Shown: positions 25,701 to 34,619, counted from the first letter of the stretch. The stretch is DNA of 64,000 nucleotides from an uncultured Clostridia bacterium (GCA_947632195.1 CANROE010000005.1:38156-102155), one strand, 5' to 3'. The notes: generated from the sequence alone by a model not told the origin. Made by a program: numbers and translations.

Positions 25701-28148
25701 GCAGACGGGGAATATGCCGCGCGGGAATACGGAGACGCCGCGCATACGCAGCAAGAGCTTTGGAGCAGGGTGTGCGAAAATATCGCCTCGGCCACCGTGA
25801 CGGCGGCGGACGGAAAGGAAAACGAACAGCCGCTCGGCAGCGGATTCAAAAAGGAGTACTTCCGTTTCGTTCTCATCGGCGCAGACGGGGAGAAGATCGT
25901 CCTTGGAGAGCGGGACAGCGGAGACCGTTTGCCTGTGGGACGGTATGAAATCGCGGCAGAATATTTGTGCGAGCCTCAGCACGAGGGAGGAGAGCGCGCA
26001 TACATCTCTTTTCGCTGGTCGTGCGGAGAAAACCCGAGCTTTTGTATCCTTCCGAGACAGATCACCGTAACGCCGCACTGCACGGGACACGTCTATGGCG
26101 CAACGCCCCAAACGCAGTGGGTCACCCTTTCGGCCGTGCGCGCAAACGGCGCTTTGGGGACATGGATGGGAAAAGAGGGAGAGACGCTTGACGATCTCGA
26201 AATCATATATTGCTTTGAAAGTTATCTTGGCGCGGCCGCGCCCGACAGCAAAATGACGGTCGGGAATTACCCCTTGACCTGCCGGTGTCTCAACCCCAAT
26301 TACAGCGCGGTATTTCTGCCTGCGGACTATGCCGTCGCGGTAAGGCCGCTTACGGCCACCCTCGAAGTGCCAGAACGGTTGGTCTACGGAGCCGAGAGGA
26401 GAGCGTCGGTCGGTGAATTGTCCGGCGTTGTTGCGGGAGATGACGTGCGCGCCGAACTCGTATATGCGGGGGCGGCCAACGACGGCACCGTTTTTAACGG
26501 AACGGAAGCGCCTACCCTTGCAGGCAGCTATCGGGTCAGCGTCCGTCTTGCGGGGAGCGCTGCGGAAAATTACTCGTTTGCGACGCAGGAATGCGCATAC
26601 GTTATCGAAAAAGCGGCGCTCACCGTGGCAGCTGAGGACAAGACGACGGTGTACGGGGAGGGTCTGCCTCTTCTTACGGTCGCCTTTTCGGGACTGCTCC
26701 CGTCGGACAGAGCGCTGGAAGAGAAGTTTTCGGCGCGGTGTGCTTATTCAGTGGGAGACGGAGTCGGCGGCGAGTACCCGATCGAGGCAGTCGGCCCGTC
26801 GGAGCTTGCGAACTATTCGGTCGTCTTTGTCGGCGGCAGATTGGAGGTAACATTGCGTCCTCTTCGCGCGACGGTCGCAGCCGAGGGCGCGGTCTACGGT
26901 TTGCAGCCGAGCGTTTCCGCAGCGTTTGAAGGGCTCCTGCCCGCCGACGAGGGAATGGTCCTGCCCGCGTTTACGTTTTACGGGCGTTCAAAAGACGGAC
27001 GTTTCGACTGCGGAGAAGAAAACGCCGTGAAAGAACTTCCCCTTTTGGCGGGAATTTACACCGCCGCTATGCGCACGGTCTTTGGCGAAAGGGCGAATAA
27101 TTATGAATACATCTTTTCGGAGAGCGGCGGCAGGGCGGAGTTCGAGATTTTACCGAAATCGGTCGCGCTGGAAATTCTTTCTCCCGAAAAGCTCACCTAT
27201 CTGCATGTGGGCGAGTTTCTCATCGAAGTCGGAGGGATCGTCGGGCAGGACGTTCTGGAACAAAGCCTTACCTATTTCGGACGTGCATACAACGGGACCG
27301 TCTACGGAGAGGACAACACGAAAGCCCCCGAACATGCGGGAAACTATACGGTCAGAGCCGAGCTGAAAGGGGAGTGCGCAGCCAATTATCTTTGCTTACA
27401 GAAGGAGCTCGATTACGAGATCAAGCGGGCGGTTTACGATATGAGCGGCGTCACTTTCTCGGACGGTTTGACAAAGGAGGACGGCAGCGCCCATATGCTC
27501 GGCATTTCGGGGGAACTCCCCGAAGGGGTCACGGTGACGTATGCGGGCAACGGCCGAAAAGAGCCCGGGGTGTATGAGATCACGGCGACGTTCGACGGCG
27601 ATTTTGCCGATTTTGAACCGATCGCTCAGATGCGGGCGACTTTGACCGTGCTCCGCGTAAATGCGGAGTTCGGCGGGCACGGCGCGGCGGGAGAGGAAGA
27701 TTATCTTCCCCCGGAAGTGACGGTCGAGAGCAGCGAGGGCATGGACCCCGAATGGGAGCTCAGCGTGGAAAAAGCGGAAACCGATGCAGAGGTCCTTTTC
27801 GGCGGGCGCGCATCCCGCATGAAGATCTGTGCGGCGTATTCCGTAAAATTGCTGGACGGCGGCGTCACGGCGCCCGTAAACGGCAATCTTACGGTGCGTA
27901 TCCGCATTCCCGCAGAGTTAAAGGGGAAACTGTTCGATGTTTTCGGCGTGTATTCCGACGGGGAGAGCGCGGAGCTGAAATTCCTCGCGGACGGCGATTA
28001 CGCAGTAATGGAAACCGATGTGCTCTGCACATTTGTCTTTGCTTATGAAAATTCCTCGCCCGTTCTGCCGATCTGCCTCTCTGCGGCGCTCGCGGTATCT
28101 TGCGCCGCAGCCGTGTGCATTTTTTGCTTGCGCAAGAAAAGGAGATGA
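22710..28148 (+). CDS. giant cell-surface protein: beta-helix repeats plus MBG-type domains, C-terminal anchor
   Basis: 1812 residues from ATG 22710; an in-frame ATG at 22647 would put 21 non-hydrophobic residues before the signal helix. After the signal segment (about 5-40), residues about 150-400 hold eight or nine degenerate repeats of roughly 30 residues with GGGIxV and TMTGGxI(V/A)xNxA signatures, a right-handed parallel beta helix like polymorphic membrane proteins. From about 560 to 1700 come numerous Ig-like modules of the MBG kind (repeats such as ALTVAAEDKTTVYGEGLP). The protein ends in a hydrophobic helix and CLRKKRR. I infer an adhesin or matrix-binding stalk protein. It is monocistronic, preceded by an AT-rich stretch at 22551-22640. 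Confidence 0.85.
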   Translation: MKVFRKFLLFSLMAVLLVCIAGTWALLRQRTRNVLAEEAAIGGAVAEVTAGGEPVQYDTFSRAWAAATSAPSACVKLLDDVVTASSLKITSGDNVTLDLNGYALKREGRGSVIQIAVGALTVKDSDPKGRTHRIDDVTAEGNGLAAEIAGGLITGGNSTQNGGGIYVLSGSLTLLGGTVAGNSAEKGGGIFVNSSAAFTMTGGSIVYNAAGSQGGGIMVNSNEVSTVSGGTIAHNTAIFGGGLYVGKNTVQLENTVIMGNIASENGGGIYVYNSGSIAMSGGEIAENSARYEGGGAYVGGGSFTVSDGEICGNTAAHGGGGILLCEGTLEVSDGVSICQNTTRFLGGGLCILAEYETEVTLSGGEISGNSAEVGGGVYLFGGDFRVGGGLRICGNAAGDLYLGKGKIAVGGKLTEGAEIGVKNANGTVTVGYTEAGNAAADWNKYFFDNDGHPCRGISEEEVYFADSHIPFAEFFADEVCHWKQCGVCCDRLESAAHTFEPSFSGRAGERLLFLECTETDCPKHTDAVVEPMTLDSIEAEGALTATAYDREFYGEFLVKAAFGDPSGEYFFYDTVEGATVETPWVTAPRTEEYYLVSDSYVMLSYAENGVERTARLPITVGVLQVAVPSADGTEFFYNGTEQTYRLAGVTQGKVSVSGNVQKNAGVYPVTAALSDKQNCVWAGTEKDTADITFSFKISKAPLTIKAKDSEIVYGEEPVGRGVVFGAFAEGENESMLGGAIEYRFGYETFGDVGEYTVQPYGYTAENYEIVYLSGVLTVKARELRLQLTAEDCVYTGEEKRARYTLKNCVNGDEKTLRVSLFYNGLPFAPVKAGSYRVTAAVSGGKIGNYFYDETVQAVFEIAKAKLNYGGGSLEYGYVFLPDQPTHPLKLDEEDYPTAVDGSAVALSYAFATYDGTDNGLIEKQRELFGRVQKGDLGGLETEEWKQYRTDNPDLNISLPKGYCVFFKAEAENHETLYGCFSVRVDPALITLRLKSGAADGEYAAREYGDAAHTQQELWSRVCENIASATVTAADGKENEQPLGSGFKKEYFRFVLIGADGEKIVLGERDSGDRLPVGRYEIAAEYLCEPQHEGGERAYISFRWSCGENPSFCILPRQITVTPHCTGHVYGATPQTQWVTLSAVRANGALGTWMGKEGETLDDLEIIYCFESYLGAAAPDSKMTVGNYPLTCRCLNPNYSAVFLPADYAVAVRPLTATLEVPERLVYGAERRASVGELSGVVAGDDVRAELVYAGAANDGTVFNGTEAPTLAGSYRVSVRLAGSAAENYSFATQECAYVIEKAALTVAAEDKTTVYGEGLPLLTVAFSGLLPSDRALEEKFSARCAYSVGDGVGGEYPIEAVGPSELANYSVVFVGGRLEVTLRPLRATVAAEGAVYGLQPSVSAAFEGLLPADEGMVLPAFTFYGRSKDGRFDCGEENAVKELPLLAGIYTAAMRTVFGERANNYEYIFSESGGRAEFEILPKSVALEILSPEKLTYLHVGEFLIEVGGIVGQDVLEQSLTYFGRAYNGTVYGEDNTKAPEHAGNYTVRAELKGECAANYLCLQKELDYEIKRAVYDMSGVTFSDGLTKEDGSAHMLGISGELPEGVTVTYAGNGRKEPGVYEITATFDGDFADFEPIAQMRATLTVLRVNAEFGGHGAAGEEDYLPPEVTVESSEGMDPEWELSVEKAETDAEVLFGGRASRMKICAAYSVKLLDGGVTAPVNGNLTVRIRIPAELKGKLFDVFGVYSDGESAELKFLADGDYAVMETDVLCTFVFAYENSSPVLPICLSAALAVSCAAAVCIFCLRKKRR

Positions 28149-28225
28149 GCTCTTCCGCTAAGGCAATATGGCCGTACCTTGCGGGCGCGGACGGAAGATT
28201 TCACAAAAAATTCGACTCTTTTTTC

Positions 28226-28254
28226 TTGCGTTGGGCGGGGAAATAAGTTATAAT
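28226..28254 (+). promoter_or_regulatory. promoter of the partner-switching/NRPS operon
   Basis: TTGCGT (28226-28231) and TATAAT (28249-28254) are 17 bp apart, giving a leader of about 33 nt before ATG 28294 with GGAGG at 28284-28288. It looks like a housekeeping-sigma promoter, not a sigma-B or sigma-F type. Confidence 0.75.
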
Positions 28255-28293
28255 ACAAATGTCAACAAATTTTATCGCTTTTTGGAGGGTGTT

Positions 28294-28590
28294 ATGACGA
28301 TCAACAAACAACAAGAGGGAACCAAACTTGTCGTTGCGCTCGAGGGCAGACTCGATACCACAACGGCGCCCCAGCTTGAAACGGAATTTAAGCGCAGTAT
28401 TGCCGATGTAACAGAACTTGTTCTGGATTTTGCAAAACTCGAATATCTCTCTTCGGCGGGTCTGCGCGTCTTGCTGGCCGCGCAAAAGGTCATGAACAAG
28501 CAGGGCTCTATGGTCATCAAGAACGTCAACGAGACGATCGCCGAGGTGTTCGAGATCACGGGATTTTCCGAGATCCTCACCATCGAATAA
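28294..28590 (+). CDS. STAS-domain anti-sigma factor antagonist (RsbV/SpoIIAA-like)
   Basis: 98 residues, a single STAS domain. The conserved phosphorylation loop reads LEYLSSAGLRVLL, with Ser53/Ser54 at the site that an RsbW-type kinase phosphorylates. When unphosphorylated, such proteins bind the kinase and free its target. The start is the ATG behind GGAGG, not an upstream in-frame ATG that would lie before the promoter. It is encoded 3 nt before the NRPS gene, and the matching kinase and phosphatase genes lie immediately after the NRPS. Confidence 0.93.
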   Translation: MTINKQQEGTKLVVALEGRLDTTTAPQLETEFKRSIADVTELVLDFAKLEYLSSAGLRVLLAAQKVMNKQGSMVIKNVNETIAEVFEITGFSEILTIE

Positions 28591-28593
28591 ACC

Positions 28594-31500
28594 ATGAGCA
28601 CGTTGAGATCCTATGCCCCGCAACTTCCGCAGGAGGAAATTTTGCGGGAAGAAAAAGTTGCGGAAGGCGCAGCGGTCAATACGATCTCCGTCACGTTGGA
28701 GATAGCAGAGCACGGCGCGAAGGAAGTTTGCCGCGCCGCCGATCGCGTGATCCGTTCCGCAGACGTTTTTGCCGTCCGCTTTACGGGCGAAGGCTTTGAG
28801 GACGGCGAAGTCCGCCTTTCGCGCATTTTACCTGTGATGACGGCGGAAGAGGCGCTCGCCTATACGCGCGAACGGGACGCTTTGCGGATCGACCCCGCAG
28901 AGAAACTCTACGAGGTCGAGATCATTCCCGCAGAGGGGAAAGTTTTCCTCTACGCCCGCTTTCACCATGTCATTATGGACGGCAGAGGCATGTACCTCTT
29001 TGCGCAGCGCGTATTGGACGCGATCGAGGGAAAGGAATTGCCTTTCTCCCGTTATTTCGGCAAAGAGGAGGCGCAGGCAGGAGCGGATGACGACGCCTAT
29101 TGGAAGGAGAAGTTCGACGGTTTTTCGCAGGAGACGTCTCTCTTTCCGGACGGCGGAACGGGCGAAAAGCTGACTTATTCCGATAAATTCTCTCCCGCTC
29201 TCGTCGGGGAGCTCGCCGCGTTTGCGGAAAGGGAAGGGTTTCATCTTCCCTATGCCTTTTTGGCGGCGGAGGCCCTCTATCTTGCCCGCGCTACCGACGG
29301 GGAGGAGGCGACGGTGCTCATGTCCCGCCGCAACCGTCATGCCGATACGGCGGACACCCTCGGCTGCTATGTTTTGCTCGTTCCTCTTCGGATCGGGCTC
29401 GAAGGGTGCGGCAACTTTGCCGACCTCTGCCGCCGCGCACAGGCGGTCGGACGGGAGGCATCACAGCACAGAAAGATCGGTTATTCCCGCCTTGCGCACG
29501 TTGCGCAGATCAAGAACGTTTCCCAATACGGTTTCAACTATTACGACTTTTCTCTCGATTCCTCCGTGCCGCATAAAATCTCCGTGAGTGTTGCGGGCGA
29601 GATCGGCAACCATCTTGTCATGAACGTGTTCGCGGGGGAGAATATGGCGTGCTCGCTCGATTGCCGCAAAGAGGTCTATGACGAAGAGCGCGCGGGCTAT
29701 TTCTTCGAGAGCATGGGAAAAATTCTCATGCAGGGCGTGGCGGGCAAACCGCTTTCCGAGATCGACATTCTCGGGGAACGGGAAAGGACGCGCTTGAACG
29801 CAGTGCGCGGGGAAGAGTTTCCCATTGACGGCTCGGAGACCATTCCCTCCCTTTTGCGCGTCGTCGCCGCGAAATGTCCCAATGCCCCTGCGGTCTATGT
29901 CGGCAGCAGATCGCTCACCTTTGCCGAACTCGACGCACAATCGGACGCGATCGCCCGCGCTCTTGTAGAGCGGGGAGTAAAACAGGGCGACAAGGTCGGG
30001 TTCATGCTCAAACGGGATATACGCCTTCTTCCCGCGCTCTTCGGCATTTCCAAAGCGGGCGCGGCGTTCATTCCCGTCGATCCCGCCTATCCGCAGGACC
30101 GTATCGACTACATCTTGCAAGACAGCGCCGCCGCCTTCCTCATCACCTCGTCGGAGACGGGAAAAGGGCTCGATATCGACGAGCTCATAAAGGGCGGAAA
30201 CGCGACCCTTCCCGCCGTTTCGCAGACGGACGTCGCCTATATGATCTATACTTCGGGCACGACGGGCAGACCCAAAGGGGTCATGCTCACCCATCGCGGC
30301 ATCGCGAACATCGTAAAACCCGAAAACAACCCCTTCAACCGCTATTTTACTAAATACTGCAAGGGGCTCACGGCGATCGGCTCCATCTGTTTCGACATCT
30401 CTTTGTTTGAATTTTTCGTGACCCTCTTTAACGGTAAATTCGTGGAACTTGCCGACGAGGACGGCATGATCAACCCCGAGCGGCTTGCGGAGTGTATCGC
30501 CGCCCACGGTGCGGACGCGCTGCACTGCACGCCCACCCGCCTTGCGAGCTATCTGCGCAACCCCCGTTTCCTTGCGGAGACGGAACAGCTCAAAGCGGTG
30601 CTCTCGGCGGGCGAAGTATTGCCGCCCTCTCTCATCGCCTCTCTCAAAGAACTCGGCGCGCACATCTTCAACGGATACGGACCGACGGAAGTCACCATCG
30701 GCGCGACCATCACGGAGGACGGCGACAGCCGTTCCATCGGAAAGCCCATCGCAAATACGGGTATTCTCATTGCGGACAAAAACGGAGACGCTCTTCCCTA
30801 TGGCGTCGCGGGCGAGATCTGTATCTATGGCGCGGGGCTGGGACTTGGGTATCTCAACCGTCCCGAGGAGACGGCCGCGCACTTCATCGTGCGGGGTGGC
30901 AGAGGACTGTACCGCACGGGCGATACGGGCCGACTTCTTCCCGACGGCAGATTGCTCTATCTCGGGCGGCGGGACAGACAGGTCAAGCTGAGAGGCCTCA
31001 GGGTCGAACTTCCCGAGATCGAGAGCGCCATGCTCTCCTTTGCGGAGGTGACGCAGGCGGCGTGTCTCGTCAAAAAGAGCCGCCACAGCGAGCACCTTGT
31101 CGCCTTTTACTCGGCGGCGAGGGACCTCAGCGCGGAGCTCAAATCGCACATCTCCGAGACGTTGACGGCCTATATGGTCCCCGACGTTTTTGTAAGACTA
31201 CCCGCCTTGCCTCAGACGGCGGGCGGAAAGACCGATTATAAAAAGCTGGAAAGTGAAAACGTAGATTTTCGCGGCTCCTACCGTGCGCCTGAAAGCGAGC
31301 TTGAAAAGCGCATTTGCGGTGCGTTCGAGGAAGTGCTCGGCGTCACCGACGTCGGCGCGGACGACGACTTTTTCGAGCTCGGCGGCGATTCCCTCGGCGC
31401 AATGGAGCTCATGCTCGCCTTGGAGCGCATCCGCAAAGAGAACGCGCCGGGATACAGCGACATCTACCGTTGTCCCACCCCCGCGAAACTTGCGGAGTTC

Positions 31501-32682
31501 ATGGAAGGGGGAAGCACGGAAGAGCAATATCCCATTCACGACCTCCATTACGAGGGGATCGGGGAATATCTCAAAGCGCACGCACCGCTCGGGGGAAAAC
31601 TCGGCAATGTTCTCTTAACGGGCGGCACGGGCTTTTTGGGCAACCATATCCTTGCGGAGCTGTTAAGAAGCGGCTGCGCGGAGCATATCTATTGCCTCGC
31701 CCGCTCCAAAAAGACGATGACCGCCGCAAAGCGGATCCGCAGCACCCTCTTCTACTATGCCGAGGACGATTTTACGGAAGAGAACAAGTGGACGGCTGTC
31801 GAGGGCGACATCTCGAACCCCGCTCTTTTTGCAGAACCGTTTGAAGAAAAGATCGATCTCATCATCAACTGTGCGGCGAACGTGGCGCATTTCGCCTACG
31901 GTGACGCGCTTTCCCGCGTCAACGAGGGCGGGGTGCAAAATCTCATCGCCTATGCCTTAAAGACGGGTGCAAGGCTCTTGCAGATCTCCACGGTGAGCGT
32001 GGGGGGAATGGCCAAAAAGGAGGCGCTCTCCCAAATGCTGTTCACCGAAGAGGATCTCTTTGTCGGGCAGCACATCTTCAACGAATACATTTACACCAAA
32101 TTCAAGGCGGAATACGCCCTCCTGCGCGCTGCGGCGGACAAGGGGCTCAAAGTGCAGATCATGCGCGTGGGCAACTTGCAGGGCAGACTTTCGGACGGCG
32201 AGTTCCAGATGAATTTGCGCTCCAACGGCTTTACGCGCAGGCTCTCCGCCTATCTCGACATCGGCGCGGTGCCGCAGTCGCTTTACGATTCCACGGTGGA
32301 GTTCTCCCCCGTAGACGAAGTCGCAAAGATGGTCGTCGCGCTTTGTAAGAGCGGCGAGGGGGGCGCGTTTCACGTCTGCCCGCCCGCCGAAACGGCGTTC
32401 TCCCGCCTTTTCGACATTTTGAAAGGAATGGACCGCCCCGTAGGGATCGTCTCCGACGAAGCGTTCGCGAAGAAGATCGAGGAACTCAAAACGTCGGGGG
32501 AAAAGAGCGGCTCCGTCGAAATGCTCTCCATCGAAAGAGGAAACGCCGATTTCGACTATATTCCCTTCTCCCGCGCCTATACGCTGGAACGTCTGAAAGC
32601 GCTCGGCTACGCCTGGCGGGAGATCACGGACGACTATCTCGAAAAATATCTTACCGCGCTCGGCGGCATGGATATGTTTTGA
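28594..32682 (+). CDS. single-module nonribosomal peptide synthetase, C-A-T-R architecture
   Basis: 1362 residues. Condensation domain with intact HHxxxDG (H124, H125, D129). Adenylation domain about 430-885: A3 YTSGTTGRPKGV, A4 CFDISLFEFF, A5 NGYGPTEVT, A7 YRTGDTGR, A8 GRRDRQVKLRGLRVEL, A10 lysine in GGKTDYKK. Carrier domain with GGDSLGA (Ser933 for phosphopantetheine). Terminal thioester-reductase domain from about 1005: LLTGGTGFLG and Y1165xxxK1169. It should activate one amino acid, acylate or condense it, and release it by NAD(P)H reduction as an aldehyde or alcohol. By alignment to GrsA the pocket reads D-I-F-H-L-A-G-I-G-K; I cannot assign the substrate. No ribosome binding site is visible, so translation is probably coupled to the STAS gene 3 nt upstream. 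No phosphopantetheinyl transferase lies in the window. Confidence 0.93.
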   Translation: MSTLRSYAPQLPQEEILREEKVAEGAAVNTISVTLEIAEHGAKEVCRAADRVIRSADVFAVRFTGEGFEDGEVRLSRILPVMTAEEALAYTRERDALRIDPAEKLYEVEIIPAEGKVFLYARFHHVIMDGRGMYLFAQRVLDAIEGKELPFSRYFGKEEAQAGADDDAYWKEKFDGFSQETSLFPDGGTGEKLTYSDKFSPALVGELAAFAEREGFHLPYAFLAAEALYLARATDGEEATVLMSRRNRHADTADTLGCYVLLVPLRIGLEGCGNFADLCRRAQAVGREASQHRKIGYSRLAHVAQIKNVSQYGFNYYDFSLDSSVPHKISVSVAGEIGNHLVMNVFAGENMACSLDCRKEVYDEERAGYFFESMGKILMQGVAGKPLSEIDILGERERTRLNAVRGEEFPIDGSETIPSLLRVVAAKCPNAPAVYVGSRSLTFAELDAQSDAIARALVERGVKQGDKVGFMLKRDIRLLPALFGISKAGAAFIPVDPAYPQDRIDYILQDSAAAFLITSSETGKGLDIDELIKGGNATLPAVSQTDVAYMIYTSGTTGRPKGVMLTHRGIANIVKPENNPFNRYFTKYCKGLTAIGSICFDISLFEFFVTLFNGKFVELADEDGMINPERLAECIAAHGADALHCTPTRLASYLRNPRFLAETEQLKAVLSAGEVLPPSLIASLKELGAHIFNGYGPTEVTIGATITEDGDSRSIGKPIANTGILIADKNGDALPYGVAGEICIYGAGLGLGYLNRPEETAAHFIVRGGRGLYRTGDTGRLLPDGRLLYLGRRDRQVKLRGLRVELPEIESAMLSFAEVTQAACLVKKSRHSEHLVAFYSAARDLSAELKSHISETLTAYMVPDVFVRLPALPQTAGGKTDYKKLESENVDFRGSYRAPESELEKRICGAFEEVLGVTDVGADDDFFELGGDSLGAMELMLALERIRKENAPGYSDIYRCPTPAKLAEFMEGGSTEEQYPIHDLHYEGIGEYLKAHAPLGGKLGNVLLTGGTGFLGNHILAELLRSGCAEHIYCLARSKKTMTAAKRIRSTLFYYAEDDFTEENKWTAVEGDISNPALFAEPFEEKIDLIINCAANVAHFAYGDALSRVNEGGVQNLIAYALKTGARLLQISTVSVGGMAKKEALSQMLFTEEDLFVGQHIFNEYIYTKFKAEYALLRAAADKGLKVQIMRVGNLQGRLSDGEFQMNLRSNGFTRRLSAYLDIGAVPQSLYDSTVEFSPVDEVAKMVVALCKSGEGGAFHVCPPAETAFSRLFDILKGMDRPVGIVSDEAFAKKIEELKTSGEKSGSVEMLSIERGNADFDYIPFSRAYTLERLKALGYAWREITDDYLEKYLTALGGMDMF

Positions 32683-32697
32683 TGAATGGAGGATAAC

Positions 32698-34149
32698 ATG
32701 GATTTTACAGTCATCGCATTATGGACATTTGCGGTTTATCTCGCATCGGTATTCAGCGCCGTTCTCACGGGGATCACCCTCATGCCGAAATACAAGGGGT
32801 GGATCCGCGCACTCGTCTGGGGCGCGGGCGCGATCATCGGGTACGGGCTCGCCTTCCTCTTCTATTGGCTCGACCTCACCAACGACGCCTTCGGGATCCT
32901 CGGCCTCTCGGCAATGGTCTGTATCATTTCGCAGATCTTGTATAAGGATACCTGGTCCACGAAACTCTCGGTCGCGCTCATGGGTTGCCTTGTCGGCAAC
33001 GTCTCCACGTTTATGCTCTGCGGCACCACCGATTCCCTGCTTGCGCCCGTGCTCGGGCTCATCAAGGAGAGCCCCTACGAAGTGCCCAACCTGCTCTTCT
33101 TTATCGGCGTCAAGCTGTTCGTTTACATCGTCATCGCGGTTTTGTACGCCGTGTTCTTCAAAAAGCGCCTCCACGCCACGATCGAGGCGGTGAAGGGGAG
33201 AATGGGGATCTTTGTGCCGCCGCTGTTTATCTCGGTTATCGGCTTTTACGTCGTCAACCTCATCGGCAACAGCGTAGGCATCTTCCCCAACCATCAGTTG
33301 TTCTTCCCGCTGTACCTCACCATGTGTATCATCTTTGTGGTGGAATTCTGGATGATCTTCTATTCCGTCAACCAGAGCGCAAAGGCGATGAAAACGGAGG
33401 CGGAACTCTCCGTCGCGGCGAACATCCAGCAGTCCATGCTGCCCTGCATTTTTCCCGCCTTTCCCGACAGGAAGGAGTTCGATATTTTCGCCACGATGAA
33501 CCCCGCAAAGGAGGTCGGCGGCGACTTTTACGACTTCTTCATGGTGGATGATACCCATGTTGCGATCGTCATGGCGGACGTCTCGGGCAAAGGGGTGCCC
33601 GCAGCCCTCTTTATGGTCATCGGCAAAACGCTCATCAAGGACCACACGACCAAGGGAGCCGATCTCGGCGCCGTTTTTTCCGAGGTGAACGAGCTTTTGT
33701 GCGAAAGCAACAGCGAGGGGCTGTTTATCACGGCGTTTATGGGGGTTTTGGACCTCGTGACGGGGGAGCTCCGCTATGTCAACGCGGGGCATGAAACGCC
33801 CTTCCTCTGCAAAAAAGGAGAGAAGTTTGAGCCGCATAAGATCAAGCCGGGGTTCGTGCTTGCGGGCATGGACGGCATGAAGTACCGTGCGGGCACGTTG
33901 ACGATGGAGGTGGGGGACAAGATCTTCCAATACACCGACGGCGTCACGGAGGCGACAGATGCGGGCAATCACCTTTACGGAATGGAACGTCTGGAACAGG
34001 TGCTCGGCGAGAACAGCGAACTTTCCCCTTCGGAGCTTCTCCCCGCCGTGAAAGCGGACATCGATAAGTTTGTGGGCAATGCTCCGCAATTTGACGATAT
34101 TACAATGCTTTGCCTCGAATACAAAGCAAAGGCGGAGGTGAAAGAATGA
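32698..34149 (+). CDS. membrane SpoIIE/RsbU-type PP2C phosphatase
   Basis: 483 residues from ATG 32698, set by GGAGG at 32688-32692; an ATG at 32686 is in frame but overlaps that site. Residues 1-215 form about six membrane helices, a possible sensor. A short linker with AELSVAANIQQSML leads to the PP2C domain, with metal motifs GGDFYD (Asp276), ADVSGKGVPAAL and QFDDITML. It should dephosphorylate the STAS protein and so release the RsbW-type kinase from its target. The integral membrane N-terminus, in place of a PAS or coiled-coil domain, implies an envelope or lipid-borne signal. Confidence 0.92.
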   Translation: MDFTVIALWTFAVYLASVFSAVLTGITLMPKYKGWIRALVWGAGAIIGYGLAFLFYWLDLTNDAFGILGLSAMVCIISQILYKDTWSTKLSVALMGCLVGNVSTFMLCGTTDSLLAPVLGLIKESPYEVPNLLFFIGVKLFVYIVIAVLYAVFFKKRLHATIEAVKGRMGIFVPPLFISVIGFYVVNLIGNSVGIFPNHQLFFPLYLTMCIIFVVEFWMIFYSVNQSAKAMKTEAELSVAANIQQSMLPCIFPAFPDRKEFDIFATMNPAKEVGGDFYDFFMVDDTHVAIVMADVSGKGVPAALFMVIGKTLIKDHTTKGADLGAVFSEVNELLCESNSEGLFITAFMGVLDLVTGELRYVNAGHETPFLCKKGEKFEPHKIKPGFVLAGMDGMKYRAGTLTMEVGDKIFQYTDGVTEATDAGNHLYGMERLEQVLGENSELSPSELLPAVKADIDKFVGNAPQFDDITMLCLEYKAKAEVKE

Positions 34150-34553
34150 AAGAGCTTACCGTTGAAGCAAAGACGGAGAATCTCGACCGTGTGACCGATT
34201 TTGTCAATGAACAGCTCGAAGAGTGGAACTGTCCGTTAAAGACGATCCATCGGATCGACATCGCCATCGACGAATTATTCGGAAACATCGCAAACTATGC
34301 CTATCGCCCCGGGGTGGGGCCGGTCACCGTGCGGGTGGAGATCCGCCGTGAGCCGCTCTCCGCGATCATAACTTTTATCGACCGTGGAGTGCCGTACGAT
34401 CCGCTGCAAAAGGAGGACCCCGACGTTACGCTTTCTGCCGAAGAACGCGGGATCGGCGGTTTGGGGATCTACATGGTAAAAAAGAGCATGGATGGGATAC
34501 GTTACGAATATAAGGACGGGCGGAACATCCTCACCGTCGAAAAGAACATTTAA
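34146..34553 (+). CDS. anti-sigma factor-type serine kinase (RsbW/SpoIIAB-like)
   Basis: 135-residue GHKL ATPase. N-box IDIAIDELFGNIANYAY (E43, N47), G1-like FIDRGVPYDP and G2 GIGGLGIYMVKKSMD. It would phosphorylate the STAS protein and sequester a partner. The start overlaps the phosphatase stop (ATGA). No sigma factor gene is present nearby, so the sequestered partner is unknown; it could be a distant sigma factor or a non-sigma target such as the NRPS pathway itself. The operon ends just after it. Confidence 0.92.
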   Translation: MKELTVEAKTENLDRVTDFVNEQLEEWNCPLKTIHRIDIAIDELFGNIANYAYRPGVGPVTVRVEIRREPLSAIITFIDRGVPYDPLQKEDPDVTLSAEERGIGGLGIYMVKKSMDGIRYEYKDGRNILTVEKNI

Positions 34554-34568
34554 AAGACATCGGTTTGC

Positions 34569-34595
34569 GGCGGAAGTTTCGGCTTCCGCCTTTTT
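34569..34595 (+). terminator. intrinsic terminator of the NRPS operon
   Basis: GGCGGAAG (34569-34576) pairs with CTTCCGCC (34583-34590) around a 6-nt loop and is followed by TTTTT. It lies 15 nt after the last stop codon of the operon. Confidence 0.88.
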
Positions 34596-34619
34596 GTCTA
34601 AAAATTTTGCGCCGTAAGA

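Noticed and set aside
28294..34553. A sigma factor gene as the target of the partner-switching module
   Set aside because: No frame in or around the operon encodes sigma-70 family regions; the target must be elsewhere or not a sigma factor.
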